From NCBI GenBank assembly GCA_016025055.1, contig CP065590.1:1178001-1242000 (forward strand): DNA of 64,000 nt, written 5' to 3'. Made by a program: the position numbers and the translations under genes. The stretch is from Chryseobacterium indologenes (GTDB taxonomy: Bacteria; Bacteroidota; Bacteroidia; Flavobacteriales; Weeksellaceae). A model generated the notes under the pieces. That model was not told where the DNA came from and ran no database searches. It worked only from the letters and a program-made list of their open reading frames with translations. The first letter of the stretch is position 1. Each line of letters opens with the position of its first letter. This document shows, in pieces, positions 37,326 through 45,685 of this stretch.

Positions 37326-38687
37326 TTATTCTTTTATAATTTTCTGGGAAATGATTGGCTGATCATCTTCAACGACATTCAGCAGGTACGAACCGGAAGG
37401 TGCATATTGAATGTCTACCGATAAGGTTGAACTATCTTTCATTTCAGACTTCGCCGAAAGCAGCTTACCGGAAGCATCATAGATTTCAACTTTTATATTT
37501 TTTGAGAAATCCTGTTTTCCTCTGATATAAAATACCCCATCTGTCGGATTCGGATAAATACTGAAGCCTTTCTCTCTGGCTGTAACTTTAGAAACTTTAA
37601 GTCCTGACTTATTAAGCGTCCAGCTGACATTGGTAAAATGAAGAGTTCCGTGATTGTTTACTTTTAAAAGAGGACTGTTGTCTGTCACTGAAAAAAGCAA
37701 AGTATTATTACCGCTGTTAAGTTGAGCAGGAGTGATCGTAATTGTATTAGCCGTTGCACTGAGTGTTGTTCCATTCAGTTTCCAGGTATTCACGAGTGTA
37801 TTAGGGTTAGGAAGAATCTCATTCACTGTAAAGGTGATATTGGTATTGGCATTTAAAGTGGTATTATTTGCCGGGGTAAAAGAATCTACCGGAGATACCA
37901 AAGAGTGAATTTTCTCCACAATAGCTTCTTTACATACAGAACAAAACTGTTGATTCAAATATCTCATCTCACAACTTTGATGGGGTCTGAACCAGCTCGG
38001 ACTCTCCGTGTAAGGATAAACACCGACACTGTTTACGCCTACCCAGTTTTTCCACTTTACCGTCGCAGGATTTGACGTCTGAGTTTTGTTTGGGGATTCG
38101 CCGGAACCTGCAAACCAGTATTCATCTGCCAGTTTTCCGAAAGAATGTCCCAACTCATGTACAACAATTTCACTGGACGAACTATTAAGAGACGCAAAGG
38201 CATATGCCCCACCGCAACCTCCATATTCAGTTGAATTTCCTAAAACATAAGTAATATCATAATCAGGAACATTGGCGGCCAATACCTGCCCGACTTTATT
38301 CGTTGTACTGCTGTAGATACATCTGTGGACTCCGACATCAAAGCTGGACCCAAGATAATTGTTAGGATTGGATACAGGAATAACAGGTTCTGCCACGTCG
38401 GTTGCCGTTCCCGGATGCTTTACTCCGGACTGAGTGGATATCACTTTCACCGCATAGGCATTAAAATAATTTTTATACTCTTTGTAAGGGCTTTTGGTAA
38501 AAAGATAATTAACGGTTGACTGAGCTGAAGAAACAAAAGAGTTTTGTTCCGCACTGGTGAAGCCATCCCCCAAAACGGCAATGATGATTCGTTTATCATT
38601 TGCACCGCTTTGTAAAAGTGATACTTTATCAAATACCTGTCCGAAGCAGTTGCTTCCAATAAGTAGGGATAATAGAATTTTTTTCAT
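37326..38687 (-). CDS. Secreted M64-family metallopeptidase with T9SS type A sorting domain
   Basis: A 453-residue secreted protease. The Sec signal peptide ends near NCFGQ. The M64 (IgA-peptidase-like) catalytic region has the zinc-binding HELGHSFGKLADEY (about residue 176), preceded by IIIAVLGDGFTSAEQ, and a cysteine-containing SCEMRYLNQQFCSVC segment after it. The C-terminal 80 residues are a type A T9SS sorting domain (FSIYPNPTDGVFYIRG through SYLLNV and QKIIKE). It is therefore probably carried across the outer membrane by T9SS. The gene begins two bases after the stop of the frameshifted lipoprotein gene upstream, so the two form a unit. The host or environmental target is unknown. Confidence 0.9.
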   Translation of the reverse strand: MKKILLSLLIGSNCFGQVFDKVSLLQSGANDKRIIIAVLGDGFTSAEQNSFVSSAQSTVNYLFTKSPYKEYKNYFNAYAVKVISTQSGVKHPGTATDVAEPVIPVSNPNNYLGSSFDVGVHRCIYSSTTNKVGQVLAANVPDYDITYVLGNSTEYGGCGGAYAFASLNSSSSEIVVHELGHSFGKLADEYWFAGSGESPNKTQTSNPATVKWKNWVGVNSVGVYPYTESPSWFRPHQSCEMRYLNQQFCSVCKEAIVEKIHSLVSPVDSFTPANNTTLNANTNITFTVNEILPNPNTLVNTWKLNGTTLSATANTITITPAQLNSGNNTLLFSVTDNSPLLKVNNHGTLHFTNVSWTLNKSGLKVSKVTAREKGFSIYPNPTDGVFYIRGKQDFSKNIKVEIYDASGKLLSAKSEMKDSSTLSVDIQYAPSGSYLLNVVEDDQPIISQKIIKE

Positions 38688-38689
38688 GA

Positions 38690-39180
38690 TTATAGTTTTT
38701 GAGTGAATAATAATTGTATCCCATCCTCTGCAACTTTTTCGATTTTTACAGATCGGATATTTTCAGAATAAGCAAATCTCACACTGAATTCAGCATCGGG
38801 AAGCGAGGCTTTCTGTCTGGAGACTCCTTCTTTTTCATACACTTCCAGTTCAGGCTGTAAAGGATTTTTAATGAGTTGTCTGGAGATTTCTTTTCCTCCT
38901 GCTTCCTGAACAGTGATGATAAGATCTCCTTTTTGCATCTCATCTCTATCAAAAGATGGCAGAAGTTTTAACCTTCCCTCCAAAATTTTACTATCCTGAA
39001 GAACAATTTTTTCTCTTCCGGATGGATCTTTATCCGCTTTAAAAAACAAATACATAATCCGATCTCCTTTTTGAACGGCATTTCCTGCCTTCAAGTATCC
39101 TTTTGAGCTAATCCACTCTCTTTCTGAAAACTACAAAACAGAAAAACAGGAACAATTAATACATTAAGTAAATTTTTCAT
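38690..39180 (-). pseudogene. Small lipoprotein of unknown function, one frameshift near the start
   Basis: The ATG at 39180 opens a lipoprotein signal peptide (MKNLLNVLIVPVFLFCS), but that frame stops after about 29 codons. The next frame runs from 39127 to the stop at 38690 and reads FSEREWISSKGYLKAGNAVQKGD and onward for about 145 residues. Adding one base to the A run at 39127-39130 (T run on the minus strand) joins signal peptide and body. The body has short beta-rich segments (MYLFFKADKDPSGREK, GDLIITVQEAG) and no family I recognise. It lies two bases upstream of the M64 protease gene and probably belongs with it, for example as a chaperone or inhibitor, though nothing in the sequence shows that. 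Confidence 0.65.
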
Positions 39181-39269
39181 GATCATTTTTTATTAAAGTT
39201 AATAAAGATTTAAACACAAATCACCATTCTTTGATTTTTTTTCATTATTAAATAAACTTGAGAAAATCA

Positions 39270-39277
39270 TATCTTTG
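39270..39277 (+). promoter_or_regulatory. -7 promoter box of ruvC
   Basis: TATCTTTG ends 5 bases before the ruvC ATG, so the transcript would be nearly leaderless. Confidence 0.6.
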
Positions 39278-39282
39278 CAATA

Positions 39283-39837
39283 ATGATTTCAGAGAAAATA
39301 ATTTTAGGTATTGATCCCGGAACTACGGTCATGGGATTTGGTCTAATTTCCGTCAAAAAAGGTAAAATGGAAATGGTTTCTATCCATGAGCTTATCCTAA
39401 AGAAGTATCCCAACCATGAAACTAAACTGAAGTACATTTTTGAAAGAACTCTGTCACTTATTGATGAGTTTCATCCAGATGAAGTTGCCCTGGAAGCTCC
39501 TTTCTACGGAAAAAATGTACAAAGTATGCTGAAACTGGGACGTGCCCAAGGCGTTGCTATGGCAGCCAGTCTTTACAGAAATATCCCCATTACGGAATAT
39601 TCTCCGAAAAAAATAAAGATGGCTATTACCGGAAATGGTAATGCCAGTAAGGAACAGGTAGCAGGAATGCTCCAAAACCTTCTCAATCTTAAAGAGTTTC
39701 CCACGAAATATCTGGATGCTTCAGACGGCCTTGCTGTTGCGGTATGCCATCATTTTAATTCAGGGACGATTGCAGATACAAAGTCGTATTCCGGCTGGGA
39801 AAGTTTTTTGAAGCAAAATCCGGATCGGTTGAAATAA
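39283..39837 (+). CDS. ruvC: Holliday junction resolvase RuvC
   Basis: A 184-residue endonuclease that cuts four-way junctions moved by RuvAB. The first catalytic aspartate is in LGIDPGTTVMGFG, the glutamate in VALEAPFYGKN, and the later acidic pair in DASDGLAVAVCHH. The GRAQGVAMAA and YSPKKIKMAITGNGNASKEQV segments are typical. Length and motifs are complete. The predicted leader is only a few bases long. Confidence 0.96.
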   Translation: MISEKIILGIDPGTTVMGFGLISVKKGKMEMVSIHELILKKYPNHETKLKYIFERTLSLIDEFHPDEVALEAPFYGKNVQSMLKLGRAQGVAMAASLYRNIPITEYSPKKIKMAITGNGNASKEQVAGMLQNLLNLKEFPTKYLDASDGLAVAVCHHFNSGTIADTKSYSGWESFLKQNPDRLK

Positions 39838-39838
39838 A

Positions 39839-39865
39839 AAAGCCCTTTTTCAAGGGCTTTCAGTT
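39839..39865. terminator. Terminator between ruvC and the M43 protease gene
   Basis: AAAGCCCTT at 39839-39847 pairs with AAGGGCTTT at 39852-39860, between the ends of two converging genes. Confidence 0.7.
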
Positions 39866-41800
39866 CTAATTATTTAAGAATTTTTTCGATTCTTTTCTAT
39901 TTTTGTCTGAATAATTGAGTATAAAGGCTCCTTTAGGAAGTTCTCTCTCAATCTGAATTTCATTTGTTCTGGCGTTGCCTTTCTGGATAAGCTTGCCACT
40001 CAGGTCATAGATCTGGTATTCTCCAAATACATCATTTCCTTTCCCTGCAAGTTTGAGTTTATTTTCTGATTTCACGTATACTACTTTCAATTCTGTAGCA
40101 TTATTTTTGGTATCCGAAGTTCCCAGAGAGCCTACAATTTTCACCGCATAATCTTCCATTTGGCCATATTGTAACTGAGAACAAGGAGTAACATCCGGTA
40201 GATTTGTACCATTATATGTCGCTGCATCTACAGCAACTCTCATTCTTAAGTACGTATCTGTAACCGCTCCAGCCGGAGGAGTAATAGCTGCAGTGACAGC
40301 AGCCCCTGATCCAGATGCCAAAGCAGTGGCTGAAGTATTATTTACGACTAATTCACCATCTTCGAAAGATCCGTTGTTATTATAATCTATCCAAACCTTT
40401 GTTTTGAATTTTTCAGCTTGTGAAAATCCATTTTCAAAATATATTTTTAGACTTGTGCTTGCATTTGATGCGATATCTGTATAGTAAGCTGGTCTAATAC
40501 AAGTCGCAGTTGCATAATCTTCATAAAACTTAGGAGTCGGTTCATCCGAGTCATATCCGTTAGTCATACTGCTGATTCCTCCAAATTCAACTCTTGTAGG
40601 ACCGATAGCGAAGTTATTATTAGTAGGATGAGCGGTACCTGTAGGGTTACATTGAGCAGCCGATATTACAACCGGAGACGGAACCACAACAGAAGGATCC
40701 TTTCCTCCTAAAGAATTAAGCAAATTCTTTCTATATTCCATCATCAACATAAGTGCACGGTCTCTTTGCCCTGCTGTAAACTTTCTGTTGGTATTGGAAT
40801 AATTCATAATATTATATTGTACCCCTTGATAGTTGACACCCGTACAAGGGTTAATAGCTGTATTGGAAGGTGCCGGAAACTGATAATAAGCTGCACCGGA
40901 TACTTCTGTATCACAAACCATATCATTGTCTATTGTACAATCAGTTTGTGCTGGCGGGCAATAGTTTGTGGTACCACTTTGAGCAGCATAATTTCCTCCC
41001 TGAAAAGTATGGTATAATCCAAATGAATGTCCTAACTCATGGGTCAGTGTCGTATCATTTGCATTGGTGATCGTAGCAACTTTCATGAAACTTTCATAAA
41101 AATAATCATATGTCTCCGGGAACCGGGCATATCCCATAAGCCCACCAGAGTTTTGCTGCTGGCCGTTAAACCCAATAACAACATAAATATTAAAATATGA
41201 GGTTTCCGGCCAGTGAGGTGCCAATTCTTTAATTGAATAATCAGGAGCTCCGGTACCAGGATTCGTTGCAGACATCGCTTGTCTTACCCCACTGGCATCG
41301 TATGCAGGAATTGTACTTCCGTTATATCTCACAATTCCATTCGTAGCGGTACATTGTGGTGTTCTTTTTGCCAATACCAGTTTAAACGGAATAACATTCC
41401 CTCCGTCTGCTCCGGGTCCTTCTGCATAAAAGCCATTACCATAAGTGGTGGCATACATTTTATTGGCCCTGTCTATCCAATCTGTAATCTGCTGATCTGT
41501 CAATTTTAAATTGACATTTGATGTTGCATTCGACTCGATAACGTGTACCACAACCGGTATTTCGTATACCTGACCTGTATACAATCCGTTCCAGGAAGTT
41601 CCTCCGCCAACTTTATTAAGATAGGACTGCTTATCAATATTTCTCAATTTAAGTTCTCCTTCTTCCCGTCTTTTTTTGAGTTCAGGAAACTTTGTGTCCA
41701 TCCTTCTCATATCTTCATCAAAGCCACAATAATGTTCCTGCACCTGAGAAAAAGCACTAACAAATAGCAAAACACCTAAAAAGGTAGTAATTTTCTTCAT
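39866..41800 (-). CDS. Secreted M43-family metalloprotease with GEVED and T9SS type A sorting domains
   Basis: A 644-residue secreted protease of the pappalysin-like M43 group. Order: signal peptide (MKKITTFLGVLLFVSAFSQ), short propeptide, catalytic region with the zinc motif HELGHSFGLYHTF (about residue 254) and the Met-turn NIMNYS; then a GEVED-type beta-sandwich (VWIDYNNNGSFEDGE, QYGQMEDYAV, about 470-560); then a type A T9SS sorting domain (GEYQIYDLSGKLIQKG to the C-terminus KKFLNN). A disulfide-rich loop (NYCPPAQTDCTIDNDMVCD) lies near the active site. It should be exported by T9SS as an extracellular protease. The promoter box is at 41830-41837. Confidence 0.92.
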   Translation of the reverse strand: MKKITTFLGVLLFVSAFSQVQEHYCGFDEDMRRMDTKFPELKKRREEGELKLRNIDKQSYLNKVGGGTSWNGLYTGQVYEIPVVVHVIESNATSNVNLKLTDQQITDWIDRANKMYATTYGNGFYAEGPGADGGNVIPFKLVLAKRTPQCTATNGIVRYNGSTIPAYDASGVRQAMSATNPGTGAPDYSIKELAPHWPETSYFNIYVVIGFNGQQQNSGGLMGYARFPETYDYFYESFMKVATITNANDTTLTHELGHSFGLYHTFQGGNYAAQSGTTNYCPPAQTDCTIDNDMVCDTEVSGAAYYQFPAPSNTAINPCTGVNYQGVQYNIMNYSNTNRKFTAGQRDRALMLMMEYRKNLLNSLGGKDPSVVVPSPVVISAAQCNPTGTAHPTNNNFAIGPTRVEFGGISSMTNGYDSDEPTPKFYEDYATATCIRPAYYTDIASNASTSLKIYFENGFSQAEKFKTKVWIDYNNNGSFEDGELVVNNTSATALASGSGAAVTAAITPPAGAVTDTYLRMRVAVDAATYNGTNLPDVTPCSQLQYGQMEDYAVKIVGSLGTSDTKNNATELKVVYVKSENKLKLAGKGNDVFGEYQIYDLSGKLIQKGNARTNEIQIERELPKGAFILNYSDKNRKESKKFLNN

Positions 41801-41829
41801 TTTTAATATTTTTTTTAATTAGAATTAAG

Positions 41830-41837
41830 CAAAAGTA
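41830..41837 (-). promoter_or_regulatory. -7 promoter box of the M43 protease gene
   Basis: TACTTTTG on the minus strand, 30 bases before the ATG. Confidence 0.6.
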
Positions 41838-42001
41838 TAATTTTATAATCAAATCATCAAAAAAAATAAAATATTTTCTTAGCATTTTTTTATTTATCCT
41901 AATTTTTTAAAACAACGTTGTATAACAGTAAATTAGACCCCAAACGACAATTACTTGGTAAAACATAATACTATCTTTTACATTGGTATGATTTTTAATA
42001 C

Positions 42002-42009
42002 TACATTTG
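42002..42009 (+). promoter_or_regulatory. -7 promoter box of the DUF4407/Clp-M41 unit
   Basis: TACATTTG, an exact consensus match, 16 bases before the ATG at 42025. Its last three bases are the TTG that opens the longest frame (42007), so that TTG cannot be the real start if this box is used. Confidence 0.65.
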
Positions 42010-42024
42010 TATAAATTTTCTACA

Positions 42025-43095
42025 ATGAAAACAAACCAACAAACTATAAATCAAACGAATCATAAAATAAACTGGTTCCAGAAGTTTCTTATGGTATGTT
42101 CCGGAGGAAACATCCATATTTTAAGAAAGACTCCGAGTGAATGGAATAAATTTTCAGGGATCGGAGGAATTGTACTTTTCACTGCAGTATTTGCTACTCT
42201 CTCTGCAGGATATGCCATGTATACAGTATTTGATAACCTGTGGGCAGCTACAGGATTTGGAATTCTCTGGGGGTTAATGATTTTTAACCTGGACAGGTAT
42301 ATCGTTTCATCCATCAAAAAAACCGGGACATGGTGGAATCAGATTCTGATGGCTATTCCACGTTTGGTACTGGCCACCTTTTTAGGAATTATAATTTCAA
42401 AACCGCTGGAGCTTAAAATTTTTGAAAAAGAAGTAAATAAACAACTGAATACCATTATTCAAAGAAATAAAAAACAGCTTCAGGGAGAAATGAATGGAAG
42501 GATTCTGCAGCAAAGCGGCCCTTTTGAAACGGAGAAAAAACAAATCTCAGAAAAGATTGCTCAATATCAAGTGGCATATGACTCCGCATCCGTAGAACTT
42601 GAAAAAGAAATTCTCGGAAAACAATCAGGTTTAACCAGTGGTAAAGAAGGTTTCGGACCTAATGCCAAACGTAAACAGGAATTAAAAGAACAGCGACGAC
42701 TTGATCTTGAAAATTATCAGAAACAAGCAGCTCCAAGGCTTAACTATCTTGACAAAGAAATCTCCAAAGTATACACCAATCTGGAAACAGAAAGAAAGTC
42801 TACGGAAACTTTTGAAGATAAATTCAACGGATTTGCAGCAAGACTTCAGGCTTTGGATGAACTTGGAAAAAACTCCGCAATTATAGGCCTGGCTGCGGCA
42901 TTTATCATGGGGTTATTTATCTGTCTGGAAATCTCTCCTGTGTTGGTAAAGCTTATTTCGCATGTAGGGCCTTATGATTATCTTCTTGAAAAGACAGAAA
43001 ACGATTTCAGATTATATTCCAAAGAGAAAATTGAAAAAGGAAATGCTTTGACAGATTTCCGTGTTGATGATTTTAAAGATAATTTAAAAAAATAG
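42025..43095 (+). CDS. DUF4407 membrane protein, partner of the Clp-M41 protease gene
   Basis: A 356-residue protein from the ATG at 42025; the longer TTG frame from 42007 starts inside the promoter box. The N-terminal part has a conserved opening (FQKFLMVCSGGNIHILRKTPSEWNKFSGIG) and two closely spaced membrane helices, then a third (ILMAIPRLVLATFLGIIIS). A soluble region of about 150 residues rich in E, K and Q follows and probably forms coiled coil. A fourth helix (AIIGLAAAFIMGLFICLEISPVLVK) precedes a cytosolic tail. This is the DUF4407 layout; the family has no settled function. The next gene begins 14 bases downstream. My inference is that this protein anchors the AAA-protease at the membrane and may present or sense substrates. 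Confidence 0.83.
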   Translation: MKTNQQTINQTNHKINWFQKFLMVCSGGNIHILRKTPSEWNKFSGIGGIVLFTAVFATLSAGYAMYTVFDNLWAATGFGILWGLMIFNLDRYIVSSIKKTGTWWNQILMAIPRLVLATFLGIIISKPLELKIFEKEVNKQLNTIIQRNKKQLQGEMNGRILQQSGPFETEKKQISEKIAQYQVAYDSASVELEKEILGKQSGLTSGKEGFGPNAKRKQELKEQRRLDLENYQKQAAPRLNYLDKEISKVYTNLETERKSTETFEDKFNGFAARLQALDELGKNSAIIGLAAAFIMGLFICLEISPVLVKLISHVGPYDYLLEKTENDFRLYSKEKIEKGNALTDFRVDDFKDNLKK

Positions 43096-43109
43096 CGTAT
43101 TTTTCATAC

Positions 43110-44972
43110 ATGATTATTGACAAAGAAGAAATCAGGAAGAAAAAGAAAAAACTGGACGACTGTAAAGCCTTCCTGAAAAAAGAATTCATCGGAATCGATA
43201 AGATTATTGATGATGTCATGGAATATATCCAGATATGGTATCTTATGCCTGAAATCCTGACACGCCCAGTGGTCATCAACCTTTGGGGAATGACAGGAGT
43301 AGGGAAAACAGATCTGGTGAGAAAGATGGTCCGGTTTCTCGAATTTCAGAATCGTTTTGTTGAAATAGAACTTAGCAATTCCGATGAGACCTCCTGGAGT
43401 AAAAGTGTCTCTGATATCTTCCAAAGCAACGGTTTGAGTGATGAAAAACCAAGCATTGTTCTTTTTGACGAGATTCAACGTTTTAACACTATTGATCCGG
43501 ATGGCATGCCCGTTCCTCAGACCAAATTCACCGATTTCTGGGAACTTTTGAGTGACGGACGCCTCAGCAAGCGGGAACGGGAAGATCTCGAACATTACCT
43601 GTTTTCTTATCTTTTACGTAAAAAAGAAAATGAAAGACGCAAAGTAAACGGCGAAACAGACCTTGATGAGAATCCATATCTTAATTTATGGGATGCCAAA
43701 GAACTTAAAAAATATCTGAGTATGGATGATGATGTAATGAGCATCATTGATATGAAAGAGGAAGATATGATCAAGCTGATTCGTAAAAAGCAGAAAGAAA
43801 AGAAGATTTACGAACCCGTGAATTACAGTAAAATGCTGATTATTATCAGCGGAAATCTGGACGAAGCTTTTCAAATGTCAAAAGAAACAAGCGAGGCAGA
43901 TATAGATGCTAATATTTACCATGCTTTTACCAAAAAAATAACTGTTGTAGATATTAAAAATGCCCTGTCAAGAAAATTTCGCCCTGAACAGGTGGCGAGA
44001 TTCGGAAATATCCATCTGATCTATTTTTCGTTAAAAACGGAAGATTTTCAAAAATTAATTCAAAGGGAAATCAATAATCTAAAACATAATACTAAAACAA
44101 AATTTGGTGTAGGCTTAAAAATAAATAAAAATATTAACGAGCTCATTTACCGAAACGGGGTGTTCCCTGTACAGGGTGTGCGTCCTGTCTTCAGTAGTGT
44201 CGTTGATATTCTGGATACAAATTTGAGTAAGTTTCTTTTTGAAGCGATTATTCACGATGATCCGTCGATAGAGATCAATTACTCTCATGCTGACAAAATC
44301 ATTACCGGTAAAATCGGTGATCGTCTGATCGAAATTCCTTATCTGGGTAAGATTGATAAAATACGGCAGTCTAACCTTCAGGATGCGGTAGCCAATATTA
44401 GTGTTCATGAATGCGGTCACGCAGTATCATATATGCTGTATACAGGCTTTGTTCCTTTACAGCTTAAAAGTAAAGTGGCGAGCAGTTATGCCGCAGGATT
44501 TACGTTTCCGCATCAGATCCACGATACCAAAGAAAGCATTGTCGACAGGATTAAAATTTATCTTGCTGGCGGAATTGCCGAAGAAATTATTTTTGGTGAA
44601 AAAAATGCAAGTATCGGAAGAAGCCATGACCGTGAGCAGGCTACCACTCTTGCTATAGACTATATCCGAAAATATGGTTTTGAAGAAAATTTCCAGGCTA
44701 CTTACAATCTTGAAGATTACCCTCATCGAATGCAACAGCATATTACGGATGAAAGAATTGAAAATTTAATGCAGGAACTGGCCCGAAAAACCCGGGAAGA
44801 TCTCATCTTACATTTTGATTTATTAAAAAACATGAGCAAAACGCTTAGTGAAAAAGGCAGTTTACAACCTAAGGAAATATATGATATAGCCATCAAACAT
44901 CAATTACAAGTAAGCCTTAAAGAAGAAGGCTATTTGCATATTGCCGGCTATCACCATTTACTGAATACATAA
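43110..44972 (+). CDS. Clp/HSP100-like AAA+ ATPase fused to an FtsH-type M41 metallopeptidase
   Basis: A 620-residue cytosolic protein with no membrane helix. Residues 1-410 form an AAA+ module of the ClpB-D2/ClpX/HslU clade: Walker A GMTGVGKT (60-67), Walker B IVLFDE (116-121), sensor-1 region IIISGN, an arginine-finger region FRPEQVARFGN, and sensor-2 GVRP followed by the small C-terminal AAA subdomain. An insert (about 150-225) is highly charged. Residues 420-600 are an M41 peptidase: zinc motif HECGH (433-437), LAGGIAEEIIFG and the third zinc ligand in SHDREQATTLA (D507), the same order and spacing as FtsH. FtsH has its own AAA type and membrane helices in one chain. Here a different AAA clade is used and the membrane part is probably the DUF4407 partner encoded just upstream. 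Confidence 0.85.
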   Translation: MIIDKEEIRKKKKKLDDCKAFLKKEFIGIDKIIDDVMEYIQIWYLMPEILTRPVVINLWGMTGVGKTDLVRKMVRFLEFQNRFVEIELSNSDETSWSKSVSDIFQSNGLSDEKPSIVLFDEIQRFNTIDPDGMPVPQTKFTDFWELLSDGRLSKREREDLEHYLFSYLLRKKENERRKVNGETDLDENPYLNLWDAKELKKYLSMDDDVMSIIDMKEEDMIKLIRKKQKEKKIYEPVNYSKMLIIISGNLDEAFQMSKETSEADIDANIYHAFTKKITVVDIKNALSRKFRPEQVARFGNIHLIYFSLKTEDFQKLIQREINNLKHNTKTKFGVGLKINKNINELIYRNGVFPVQGVRPVFSSVVDILDTNLSKFLFEAIIHDDPSIEINYSHADKIITGKIGDRLIEIPYLGKIDKIRQSNLQDAVANISVHECGHAVSYMLYTGFVPLQLKSKVASSYAAGFTFPHQIHDTKESIVDRIKIYLAGGIAEEIIFGEKNASIGRSHDREQATTLAIDYIRKYGFEENFQATYNLEDYPHRMQQHITDERIENLMQELARKTREDLILHFDLLKNMSKTLSEKGSLQPKEIYDIAIKHQLQVSLKEEGYLHIAGYHHLLNT

Positions 44973-45128
44973 AGAAAAGCAAGAGCTATTTATATACCTG
45001 ACCTTTTAGTTAATTCTGGAAGGTCTTTCTTTACTCCTTCAATGTATAGAAAAGTTAGCCAAACACAACCTGAAATCACAGAAATCTTATTCAATTAAGA
45101 GCAGGAACATTTTTTGCTTTCATTTTAT

Positions 45129-45326
45129 ATGCCTTCAAGTGTTGTCAATAGTTTTGTATATTTTCCTGAAACTGAAATATTGAGAATTATATATCAGTCG
45201 GGAGCAGTATACGATTATATGAAGGTACCGGCAGGCATCTTTGAAAAATTTAAGGCGGCAAGATCCAAAGGTTTTTTCCTCAATAAGGTAATCAAACCAA
45301 AATTCAAATACATCAGAATATCATAA
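45129..45326 (+). CDS. Small KTSC-domain protein
   Basis: A 65-residue protein that is essentially one KTSC domain: PSSVVNSFVYFPETEILRI, then YDYMKVPAGIFEKF and SKGFFLNKVIKPKFKY, the fold named from the C-terminus of some lysyl-tRNA synthetases. The open frame extends to a TTG at 45114, but the ATG at 45129 gives the normal KTSC start (MPSS). It is on the same strand, 156 bases after the Clp-M41 gene, and could be its third partner or independent. KTSC domains are thought to bind nucleic acid or protein; nothing more specific can be read here. Confidence 0.78.
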   Translation: MPSSVVNSFVYFPETEILRIIYQSGAVYDYMKVPAGIFEKFKAARSKGFFLNKVIKPKFKYIRIS

Positions 45327-45685
45327 AAAAATGCCCCCATATGATGGAGGCAACATGGGTAATATTTAAATTTTCTTTAGTATAAACACATATGAATTAA
45401 ATATTTCATCAGTTAGTCGATAAAATCATTATTTTGTTACAAAAAATTAAATATTAAATTAATATAAAATGATAAAAACAATACAGAAATAATTAACAAA
45501 ATTGCTGTTTTATCTTTAAAATATAAAAATAAAAACTTTTACCGTATTCAAGTTCAATATCATAATAAAATCCTACACTAAGAAAAACAAACAGAAGAAT
45601 ATTTTTAAAACAAAGTAGCAATATCTAAATAAAAACAAAGCCCATACAGATTTGTATGGGCTTTGTTTTTATTGTTTACTATTCC
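45327..45685. other. 359-bp very AT-rich intergenic region
   Basis: Apart from the guaB terminator at its right end, the region is almost pure A/T with no open frame. I see no promoter that matches the consensus and no hairpin in the first 300 bases. Confidence 0.5.
45631..45670 (-). terminator. guaB terminator
   Basis: A perfect 18-bp stem, AAAAACAAAGCCCATACA at 45631-45648 against its complement at 45653-45670, with a 4-base loop. It is the strongest hairpin in the window. Confidence 0.88.
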
